From positions 1-64,000 of the forward strand of contig JADJPH010000040.1 in the NCBI GenBank assembly GCA_016713335.1: a stretch of 64,000 bases of DNA. Reading direction: 5' to 3'. The DNA is from Candidatus Fredericiella danica (GTDB taxonomy: Bacteria; Chloroflexota; Anaerolineae; Caldilineales; Caldilineaceae). Shown here piece after piece: positions 57,178-64,000 of this stretch. The stretch's first letter is position 1. The number at the start of each line of letters is the position of its first letter. The notes under the pieces were generated by a model. It searched no databases. It was not told the DNA's origin and saw only the letters and a list, made by a program, of their open reading frames with translations. A program made the translations under genes and the position numbers.

Positions 57178-60100
57178 ATGCCTTTGACCTTGCATGCGGC
57201 CTGGCTTCGTTCCGATGAGCCAGTTGTAGACGGTAAGCTCTTTTTTTGGGCCGAAACGCTCGATTTTCAGCCCAATACCCGGACTGAAAGCGCCACCGCC
57301 AATGGCGGCGGCAGGCGATCATCGAAACCGGCATCGCACCCCGGTCAGCTTCCGATCAACCAAATTCGTAATCTGCTCGATGAAGAAGTGGGCGGCTTGC
57401 CCCTCGCCGAGATGCAGCCTGCCAGCGCTACGGTCTGGCTCCCAAGCCGTGACCAGATGCCCCTTGCGCGGCGCAGCGTCGTGCAGGCTTCGCACGATGC
57501 AAATGTGCGCACCGTGGCGCCGGTGCAACTCAGCAACTGGCAGGTCACCGGGCTGGCGTCGGCGCCATTGCCTGCGTTGATCTTTTTGAGCCAGGTTCGC
57601 CAGCAGAACCCGAACCGCACCGGCAGCAATGTCCGCCGCATCGAACGGTTGCGTTTTGGCAACGACCTCCTTTACTGGAGCAATGTTGCCAAGTTCGCAT
57701 TGGAATTGCTGATTGGCCAGTCGTATGTGCCTGCCATGCGGATCAACGGTTCCGCCGCGATCTATGCATTGTGGCAGCCGATGCTGCTCGACGACCGGAT
57801 TAAGCGACAGTTCGCGGCTTTGACTGACACGATGCCGCCCGTCAGTCGTGCGTACAACTTGGAGCGCACGGAAGATGCCATCGGCGCCCATGCACTGACT
57901 GAGCATTTCGTCGCCACGGTGGTTGATGCGGCGGTCCGCACCTGGGCGAATGGCCGTACGAATGGTGCACCACCGTCGACCCCGTCATTGCAGTGGGTGA
58001 ATCAACTCCGCGCGCCCAGCTGCACCTTTGTCTTGCCGCCTCAGCCCGCATACCGGCTCATCCAGGACTGGCAGAGTTGGATCGAGCAACTACATATCAC
58101 GAGTGATGCGAACTTCCGCATTACCTTTGAACTCGTGGAGCCGGACGCCTCCGCCCAATCCGGCGGGTACACCGGCGCGCTGGGTAGCAATGGCGCCGTG
58201 ACTCCCCCTGTGCGCAGCCAATGGACGTTGCATTACTATCTGCAGGCGCGGGATGATTTGCGGCTGCTGATTCCTGCCGATCAAGTGTGGGGCGCGCTCA
58301 ACGGCGCACTCCGCTTTGGGAACCGCCGCGTCGACCGTCCCCAGGAACGGCTGTTGGCGGGTCTTGGTGCGGCCAGCCGGCTTTTCCCGCCAATTGAACG
58401 CAGCCTGCGCTCTGCGCGGCCGGAATATGCGCTGCTTTCCGCAGACGAGGCGCATCGCTTCCTTTGTGAGACGGCCCCGCTGCTGGAGAGCAACGGTTTC
58501 GGTGTGCTCCTGCCGGATTGGTGGAACGCCCGCCAGCGAACCCGGCTCGGGCTCCGCCTGCGGCTCTTGAGTGACGATGGCGAGGTTTGGAACAGTGCGG
58601 ACGACGCGCCGGTGGACGCGCCGGTGCGCAGGCGCCCTGGCCATCCCCGGCCCATCCGGTACGTCTGGGAATTGACGTTGGGCGCCGAGCGAATCAGCCA
58701 GGAGGAGTTTGAGCGGCTTGCGGCCCTGAATGTACCGCTGCTAAAGATGCGCGATCAGTGGATCGAACTGGATCCTGCACAAGTTGATGCGGCAAAACAG
58801 TTCCTTGCCGAACGCCAGACGGCCGGAGAGATGTCGCTCCTCCAGTCGATCCGCATGGCACAGGCCTATGTCGAAGAGACCACCGCACAGCGCCCGCTCA
58901 ACGCATTGCAGGGAGAGCGTGAGGCCCTCGCATTGCCGGCGGCCGGCGGTCAACTTGCAGCGGCGTTGCCGCTCGAAGCGGTCGACGTCGATGGCTGGCT
59001 GCAGAATGTACTTGAGTTGCTGCGCACCCAACGCATGGTGGCCGAACTGGGGGAACCCGAAGGATTCGTCGGCGAATTGCGGCCCTATCAACGCCGCGGC
59101 GTCGGCTGGCTTGCTTATCTGCGCCGGCTTGGGCTGGGCGCCTGCCTGGCGGACGACATGGGGTTGGGGAAGACCATCCAGGCGATTGCGATGTTGCTGC
59201 ACGAGCGGAAGGCGGACGATGCGCTGCGTCCGGCGCTGCTGGTCTGTCCGACCAGCGTCGTCGCCAATTGGCGTCGCGAAGTGGAACGATTTGCGCCTGG
59301 TATGCGCATTCTCGTGCATCACGGTGGCAGCCGTCTGGAAGGCGGGTCCTTCCTGGATGCATTGCGCGCCCACGATCTAGTCCTGACTTCGTATGGCACG
59401 GCGCGCCGCGATATTGAGGTGCTCCAAGGTGTCGAGTGGAGCGACCTGATTCTCGACGAAGCACAGAACATCAAAAACCCTGGCGCAAAACAGTCGCAGG
59501 CGGTGCGGAAACTCAAGGCGCGCAACCGCGTGGCGTTGACCGGCACGCCCGTCGAAAATCACCTGACAGAACTCTGGAGTGTCCTTGAGTTCCTCAACCC
59601 CGGCTACCTGGGCAGCCACGAACGGTTCAGGCAACAATTTACGGTGCCAATTGAGCGCTACAATGATGACGACCAGGCGATAGAGCTGCGCCGGCTTGTG
59701 CAACCGTTCCTCCTGCGCCGGCTGAAGTCCGATCCGACCATTATCTCGGACTTGCCGGAAAAGAACGAGATGGTGGTCTATTGTTCGTTGACCCAGGAGC
59801 AGGCATCGCTCTATGAGACCACAGTGCATGATGCGTTGGCGCTGCTGGATCGGGCGGATGGCATCCAACGCCGAGGCCTTGTGCTCAGCCTGCTCACGAA
59901 GTTGAAGCAGATTTGCAACCATCCGGCGCACTACCTGAAGCAGGGTGACCCTTTGAGTGGGCGCAGCGGCAAATTGGATCGGTTGACTGAAATGCTGGAA
60001 GAAGCGCTCTCAGTCGGTGACCATGCGTTGATCTTTACGCAGTTCGTTGAAATGGGCACACTGCTGCAGCGCCATCTCCGCGAGCGGTTGAACACGGAAG

Positions 60101-60504
60101 TGCTGTTTTTGCACGGTGGCACACCGGCCGCACAGCGCGACCAGATGGTGCAAGCGTTCCAGGATGAAGATGGCCCGGCGATCTTCGTGCTCAGCCTGCG
60201 CGCAGGCGGCTCGGGGCTCAACCTCACGCGGGCCAACCACGTTTTCCATTTTGACCGCTGGTGGAACCCTGCGGTCGAGAATCAGGCCACCGATCGCGCC
60301 TTCCGCATCGGCCAATTGCGCAACGTACAGGTGCATAAGTACGTGGTGGCAGGCACACTGGAGGAACGGATCCACGAAATCATCGAATCCAAACAGGCGT
60401 TGGCCGAATCGATCGTGGGTAGCGGTGAGAACTGGCTGGCGGAACTCGGTACGGATGAATTGCGCGAATTGTTGACGCTGCGTCGCGAAATGTTGGAGGA
60501 CTAA
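57178..60504 (+). CDS. SNF2-family helicase (bacterial, with N-terminal SNF2-associated region)
   Basis: 1108 residues. An N-terminal half with no obvious motif precedes the helicase core: Walker A LADDMGLGKTIQAIAML, VCPTSVVANWRREVERF (Ia), DLILDEAQNIKNPGAKQSQA (II, DEAQ), NRVALTGTPVENHLTELWSV (III), EFLNPGYLGS, then LIFTQFVEMGTLLQRHLRER (V region) and VFHFDRWWNPAVENQATDRA with RIGQLRNVQVHKYVVAGTLE (VI). This is the bacterial SNF2 type that travels with a SWIM-domain protein. Start at ATG 57178 with MPLTLHAAWLRSDE, as in relatives. It is followed 6 bases later by its partner gene. Probable DNA or nucleoprotein remodelling; the target is unknown. Confidence 0.92.
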   Translation: MPLTLHAAWLRSDEPVVDGKLFFWAETLDFQPNTRTESATANGGGRRSSKPASHPGQLPINQIRNLLDEEVGGLPLAEMQPASATVWLPSRDQMPLARRSVVQASHDANVRTVAPVQLSNWQVTGLASAPLPALIFLSQVRQQNPNRTGSNVRRIERLRFGNDLLYWSNVAKFALELLIGQSYVPAMRINGSAAIYALWQPMLLDDRIKRQFAALTDTMPPVSRAYNLERTEDAIGAHALTEHFVATVVDAAVRTWANGRTNGAPPSTPSLQWVNQLRAPSCTFVLPPQPAYRLIQDWQSWIEQLHITSDANFRITFELVEPDASAQSGGYTGALGSNGAVTPPVRSQWTLHYYLQARDDLRLLIPADQVWGALNGALRFGNRRVDRPQERLLAGLGAASRLFPPIERSLRSARPEYALLSADEAHRFLCETAPLLESNGFGVLLPDWWNARQRTRLGLRLRLLSDDGEVWNSADDAPVDAPVRRRPGHPRPIRYVWELTLGAERISQEEFERLAALNVPLLKMRDQWIELDPAQVDAAKQFLAERQTAGEMSLLQSIRMAQAYVEETTAQRPLNALQGEREALALPAAGGQLAAALPLEAVDVDGWLQNVLELLRTQRMVAELGEPEGFVGELRPYQRRGVGWLAYLRRLGLGACLADDMGLGKTIQAIAMLLHERKADDALRPALLVCPTSVVANWRREVERFAPGMRILVHHGGSRLEGGSFLDALRAHDLVLTSYGTARRDIEVLQGVEWSDLILDEAQNIKNPGAKQSQAVRKLKARNRVALTGTPVENHLTELWSVLEFLNPGYLGSHERFRQQFTVPIERYNDDDQAIELRRLVQPFLLRRLKSDPTIISDLPEKNEMVVYCSLTQEQASLYETTVHDALALLDRADGIQRRGLVLSLLTKLKQICNHPAHYLKQGDPLSGRSGKLDRLTEMLEEALSVGDHALIFTQFVEMGTLLQRHLRERLNTEVLFLHGGTPAAQRDQMVQAFQDEDGPAIFVLSLRAGGSGLNLTRANHVFHFDRWWNPAVENQATDRAFRIGQLRNVQVHKYVVAGTLEERIHEIIESKQALAESIVGSGENWLAELGTDELRELLTLRREMLED

Positions 60505-60509
60505 GGTAG

Positions 60510-61399
60510 ATGACCACTCCGGCAACTACAAGCGCATGGTGGGTTCGGCGTTGGCAAAATTTTCTGAAGCAGATCGGCCTGGCGCCAACGCCCGACAATG
60601 GCGCCCTGCGCGGCTGCCGCGTCAAGCGGCTGGAAGTACTGCCCGGCATGGTGCAGGCACAGGTGCAGGATCGCGAACTGGGTGCGGCCGCGGTGCAGAT
60701 CTCAATCCCCGTGCTGGACGACAGCCAGTGGAAATTCATCACCGATGCCTTGGGGGCCAGGCGATCTTTGCGGCGCAACTGCTGGCCGGGAATATGCCAC
60801 CGGAAATCGAAGATGTGTTTGCGCAGGCCGGGGCAACTCTGTTGCCGAGTGGCGACGGCGAACTGACACACACCTGCTCAGCTTGCCCGTCCGGGGCAAG
60901 TCCCTGCCGGCCCGTTGCCGCCGTCTACTACCAGTTGGGTGAAATGGTCGCCGAGGACCCGTGGCTGCTGTTGCGCTTGCGGGGTCGTGATCGGCAGCAA
61001 CTCCTGGCCGCAGTGCATGAGCAGCGGAATGCGCAGGCGAGCAGCGAAGGCCCGACACGTCCGCAGCGCACAGTTCCCGCCGAAACGCGTGTCGACACCT
61101 TCTATCAGCCGCAGGCAACGGTGAGTGAGGCAAATGCCACCGACCCATCGCTTGAGCTGCAAATCGAGGATTTCTGGGGCCGGCGCAAGGTGTTGGAGCA
61201 GGTCCACCATCACTTGACCCGGCCTGCGGTGGAATTAGCGCTGCTACGCCGTCTAGGTCCGCCGACGCCTTCGCCGGATGGCGCTGAGGCGTTTGTCCAA
61301 TTGCAACAAATCTATCGCCGCGTCACCGACCGCGTCTGGGCGCTTGCCTTTGCGCCCGAGGAGGAGTTGGAGACGGGTGGAGAAGAAGGTGGGGCGTGA
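60510..61399 (+). CDS. SWIM-type zinc-finger protein partner of the SNF2 helicase, one frameshift
   Basis: The first frame (MTTPATTSAWWVRRWQNFLK, CRVKRLEVLPGMVQAQVQDR) ends at about 60750, where one G is missing in a run of five. The second continues GQAIFAAQLLAGNMPPEIED and reaches TCSACPSGASPCRPVAAVYY QLGE, then WLLLRLRGRDRQQLLAAV. The usual SWIM pattern is CxC-xn-CxH. Here the first pair is spaced CxxC and the His is replaced by Pro (CRP where relatives have CKH/CRH), so zinc binding is doubtful. The C-terminus is helical. It lies 6 bases after the helicase stop, a conserved pairing. Confidence 0.8.
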
Positions 61400-61405
61400 A
61401 GCCTG

Positions 61406-61436
61406 TTGGGAGATTGGAGATTGGAGATTGGAGATT
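61406..61436. repeat. Short tandem repeat (TTGGAGA)
   Basis: About four copies of TTGGAGA(T) in a row just after the SWIM-protein stop codon, between convergent genes. Confidence 0.7.
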
Positions 61437-61461
61437 CGGCGCACGCGGTGCGAGATAGCTT

Positions 61462-62295
61462 CTATTCCCCAATCCGTGATGCTCTAAACCGTATCATTGC
61501 CCACTCGAACAACCCCGGAAAATGATGGGCGCCCCAGATGAAGAGCCGGTCTTTCCAAGAAAAGAGCACTTCGCGCTCGCGGCGTTCGATCGCCAGGACG
61601 ATCCGATCCGCAACTGCCGCCGCCGGTTTGACGCCGGCCAGACTTCCGGTCTTGCGTACCTTGCGCACCCCATTCGCGTCGCTCACCATGAAGTTGGTGT
61701 TGAATTCGCTCTCGGTGATGCCGGGAAGTACGGTCACCACGGCGATGCCCTGTGCTGCCAATTCCATCCTCGCGGCCGCACTGAAGGCCTGCACGGCGAA
61801 CTTGCTCGCCGTGTACCCGGCAGACGAGCCAACCATGCCAAGTGAAGGTACGACCACCTTGCCCAGGATGCTGCTGACATTCACAATGACGCCGCTGCCT
61901 TGACGGCGCATATAGGGCAGCACCGCCTGCATGGCATTGACCAGGCCGAAAACATTCACATCAAACAGATAGCGAAGTCTGTCTTCAGCCAGGTCCGCCA
62001 CGTCGCCCTGCAGACCAAGACCCGCATTGTTCACCAGGATGTCGATGCGCTGGAACTCGACAATCGCCCGTGCGACCAGGGCCTCGATCTCTGCACGCTT
62101 CGATACATCGGTGGCAATCGCCAGCGTACGCACACCGAATTGCTGCGCCAATTCGATGGCCAACGCATCGATGCGGTCGGTGCGCCGCGCCGCTAGCACC
62201 ACATGGACGCCTTTGGCGGCAAGTGACCGGGCAAGAGCGGCGCCAATGCCTGAACTGGCGCCTGTGACGATGGCAACTTGATCGCGAATGCTCAT
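61462..62295 (-). CDS. Short-chain dehydrogenase/reductase (SDR)
   Basis: 277 residues from ATG 62295 (MSIRDQVAIVTGASSGIG); the open frame upstream to 62361 is not needed. Cofactor motif TGASSGIGAALARSLA, NNAG in ILVNNAGLGLQGDV, catalytic Ser in VIVNVSSILGKV and YTASK with the Tyr/Lys pair. The C-terminal part (ESEFNTNFMVSDANGVRKVR) resembles the group often annotated as 3-oxoacyl or steroid-type SDRs. The substrate is unknown. It is divergent from the serS T-box region. Confidence 0.87.
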   Translation of the reverse strand: MSIRDQVAIVTGASSGIGAALARSLAAKGVHVVLAARRTDRIDALAIELAQQFGVRTLAIATDVSKRAEIEALVARAIVEFQRIDILVNNAGLGLQGDVADLAEDRLRYLFDVNVFGLVNAMQAVLPYMRRQGSGVIVNVSSILGKVVVPSLGMVGSSAGYTASKFAVQAFSAAARMELAAQGIAVVTVLPGITESEFNTNFMVSDANGVRKVRKTGSLAGVKPAAAVADRIVLAIERREREVLFSWKDRLFIWGAHHFPGLFEWAMIRFRASRIGE

Positions 62296-62402
62296 GAACG
62301 GCCTCGATGGTGAATTTGGCGCCTTGCGAAGGCAATGATAACATAGCGTCAAAATGAACAAGTAGCGACGTCAACCGCGACCACGGTTCGCCGCCTTTCC
62401 CT

Positions 62403-62598
62403 TCAGAGAGTTGCCGGGCGGTGCGAGGCAGCAGGGGTGCGGCGTATCAGCAGCGCGTGAGTCCCCGGCAGGCAATGGCCGGGCGGTGTTCCACCGTTAT
62501 CGGATAAATGAGGCGGACGCACTCCTGCGTTCGTGAACTCAGGTGGCACCACGAAGTCCTTTCGTCCTGAAACAGCGGGATGAGGGGGCTTTTTTATT
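62403..62598 (+). promoter_or_regulatory. T-box leader controlling serS
   Basis: The T-box core AGGTGGCACCACGA (62541-62554) is followed by a terminator whose stem pairs AGTCCTTTCGTCC with GGGATGAGGGGGCT, then six T (about 62590-62595). A compact Stem I can be formed by TTGCCGGG (62411-62418) with CCCGGCAG (62464-62471), and it carries CGGTGCGAGGCAGC typical of this RNA class. The antiterminator would form when uncharged tRNA pairs with the GGTGGCACC bulge. By position it should read tRNA-Ser; I could not assign the specifier codon with certainty. Confidence 0.8.
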
Positions 62599-62639
62599 GG
62601 GCACCATTCGTGGGCGTAGCAAATCTTTAGGAGGAACTT

Positions 62640-63612
62640 ATGTTAGATATTCGCTGGATGCGTGAGAATCGGGCCGCGTTGGCGGAGGCGATGGGTAAGC
62701 TTTACGTCACCGATGCGCCGTGGCAACAAGCGCTGGATCTGGACGAACGGCGCCGGCAGATCCTGACCCAGGTGGAGGCGTTGCGGGCAGAGCGCAATAC
62801 CGGCTCCAAGGAGATCGGTGTTCTCTTCCGTGAAAAGAAGATGGACGAAGCCAATGCGCTGAAGGCGCGCATGAGCGTGGTCGGCGACGAGATCGATGCG
62901 CTGGATGCCGAACTGCGCACTGTGGAAGCCGCCTTTGACGACGCCATGTTGCGCATTCCGAACATTCCCGAACCGGATGTCCCGATTGCCGAAGATGAGG
63001 GCGGCAACGTGGTGGTCAAGGAGTGGGGCGTGAAACCGCAGCAATCCTTCAAGCCGTTGGCGCATTGGGATCTGGGGCCAAAACTGGACATCATCGATTT
63101 CGACCGCGGCACCAAGCTCGCAGGCAGCCGTGGTTATTTGTTAAAAGGCGCCGGCGCGCGGTTGCCGCGTGCACCAGTTCCAGAAGGTGGAGATGGTGAA
63201 GTTTGTGGAGCCGCAGACGGGTCGCGCCGAATTGGAAGCGCTGACGCGCGACGCCGAGGTGTTGTGTGAGCGGCTCGGGCTGCCTTACCGCCGCATCATG
63301 ATTGCCACCGGCGATCTATCCTTCGTCGCGGCGATCAAGTATGACATTGAGGTTTGGGCGGCGGGTTCTGAGGAGTGGCGAGCCAGCTCCTGCTCCTATT
63401 TCCGAGATTTTCAGGCACGCCGTGCCAACATTCGCTATCGACCCGCGGAGGGTGAAAAGCCGGAGTATGTCCACACACTCAATGGCTCTGGGCTGGCGCT
63501 GCCGCGCATCGTGATCGCGATCCTGGAGAACTACCAGCAGGAAGATGGATCCGTGGTGGTGCCGGAAGTGCTGAGACCGTATATGGGGGGGCTGGAAGTC
63601 ATTCGGGGGTAG
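62640..63612 (+). CDS. serS: Seryl-tRNA synthetase with a missing internal segment (about 100 residues)
   Basis: AGGAGGAACTT precedes ATG 62640. The N-terminal coiled-coil arm is complete (MLDIRWMRENRAALAEAMGK through RNTGSKEIGVLFREKKMDEA), as is the junction GRGTKLAGSRGYLL-type segment. Immediately after LLKGAGARL the sequence jumps, in another frame, to HQFQKVEMVKFVEPQTG. It then continues normally through LGLPYRRIMIATGDLSFVAA, SCSYFRDFQARRANIRY and motif 3 NGSGLALPRIVIAILENYQQ to the stop at 63612. Motif 2 and the preceding roughly 100 residues of the catalytic core (from the helix after GARL to FRREAGSAGRD-type sequence) are absent. A serS in this state cannot be functional, so either it is an assembly deletion or another copy exists. 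Confidence 0.88.
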
Positions 63613-63617
63613 GTAGA

Positions 63618-63680
63618 ATTGTCAATCGTCAATGCTGCAACGGCGGCGGTACTACCTCCTCGTTGACAATTGACCATTGG
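63618..63680. repeat. Inverted repeat of the TCAATTGTCAAT type
   Basis: AATTGTCAATCGTCAATG (63618-63635) faces CGTTGACAATTGACCATTGG (63661-63680), sharing the words TTGTCAA and TTGACAA in opposite sense. It lies just after serS and uses words also found in the 53059-53172 element. Confidence 0.6.
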
Positions 63681-63742
63681 ATTTCCCGTGAACTTCGTGG
63701 TTTGCTGCCAGGTCGAAGTGGACCCAAAAAAACAAGCCAAAT

Positions 63743-63771
63743 TTGACAGCGCGGGCTGGGCCATGTATACT
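63743..63771 (+). promoter_or_regulatory. Near-consensus promoter for tRNA-Ser
   Basis: TTGACA, 17 bases, TATACT, with TG just before the -10. The first tRNA begins 83 bases downstream. Confidence 0.8.
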
Positions 63772-63852
63772 ATGTAATGCCTTTCAGCAGAACAGCAATG
63801 TCGAGCGGACGGCAATTAACAATTGGATAGTGCAGCGGTGGTCAGACCCACT

Positions 63853-63943
<91 letters not shown>

Positions 63944-63964
63944 CGGACTGCAAAACAGGTAAAT

Positions 63965-64000
63965 GGGGAGGTCGCATAGCCCGGTCTAGTGCGCCCGCCT
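63965..64000 (+). tRNA. 5' half of a second tRNA, probably tRNA-Ser(GGA); cut by the window end
   Basis: GGGGAGG acceptor strand, T8, D-stem GCAT/GTGC around AGCCCGGTCTA, G26 and the anticodon-stem strand CCCGC followed by CT at the very end of the window. The D-arm pattern TCGCATAGCCCGGTCTAGTGC resembles tRNA-Ser(GGA) genes of other bacteria. The anticodon itself is off the end. Confidence 0.6.

Overview
The window looks like a moderately GC-rich (about 58-60%) chromosome segment from a Chloroflexota bacterium, most like the Anaerolineae/Caldilineales group. This is inferred from gene content and style: several large membrane glycosyltransferases (GT-C type) with exported C-terminal domains, a BMP-type nucleoside ABC importer, a divergent Lon-like protease, a SNF2 helicase with a SWIM partner, a T-box before serS, and many families of short extragenic palindromes. 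No rRNA or phylogenetic marker here settles the lineage. A striking number of genes carry single-base frameshifts, often in homopolymer runs (G6, T4, C4, G5). Many probably reflect an error-prone assembly, so broken genes are described over their full span with the break positions.

Layout. 0-1.6 kb: end of a secreted repeat-domain protein, a strong terminator, a lipoprotein. 1.65-4 kb (minus): TyrA-like dehydrogenase, HD-domain protein and M50 membrane protease in a tight operon. 4.2-10.6 kb (plus): membrane-anchored glycosidase coupled to a solute-binding protein, metallophosphoesterase, Lon-like protease (two compensating frameshifts), universal stress protein. 10.7-20.3 kb (minus): four large membrane glycosyltransferase-type proteins that share related exported beta-sandwich C-termini, one heavily frameshifted. 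20.4-26.7 kb (plus): low-molecular-weight phosphatase and a complete BMP/ATPase/permease/permease importer followed by a YdjM-like membrane protein. 26.8-33 kb: Wzx-type flippase, beta-helix surface protein, GT4 glycosyltransferase, membrane protein.

33.2-33.8 kb is an extreme GC island bounded by palindromes. 33.9-37.9 kb (plus): DUF5661 protein, a two-subunit CoA-transferase, an MhqO-like dioxygenase and an MhqD-like esterase. 38-41 kb: small membrane protein, Gfo/Idh/MocA oxidoreductase, MFS transporter. A candidate 6S RNA with its own promoter and terminator follows on the minus strand at 41.0-41.2 kb. 41.3-48.2 kb is a decayed accessory region: an RCC1-repeat remnant, two paralogous PAS histidine kinases (one with a cut-off receiver domain, one with many frameshifts), an IS630 remnant, and a truncated gene with an effector-associated-domain-like segment next to an antitoxin-like gene.

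48.3-50.7 kb (minus): glycosyltransferase and nucleotide-sugar epimerase. 50.9-52.6 kb: TetR regulator with a leaderless promoter and palindromic operator, then an SDR. 52.6-53.2 kb: tandem and inverted repeats. 53.2-62.3 kb: aspS, a WS/DGAT acyltransferase, a small Pro/Thr-rich protein, SNF2 helicase plus SWIM-type partner, an SDR. 62.4-64 kb is a serine-tRNA module: T-box leader, serS (missing an internal segment), tRNA-Ser(UGA) behind a near-consensus promoter, and the first half of a second tRNA that resembles tRNA-Ser(GGA).

The unifying theme is envelope glycan assembly (GT-C enzymes, Wzx, GT4, epimerase, low-molecular-weight phosphatase), embedded among housekeeping genes and repeat-rich intergenic DNA.
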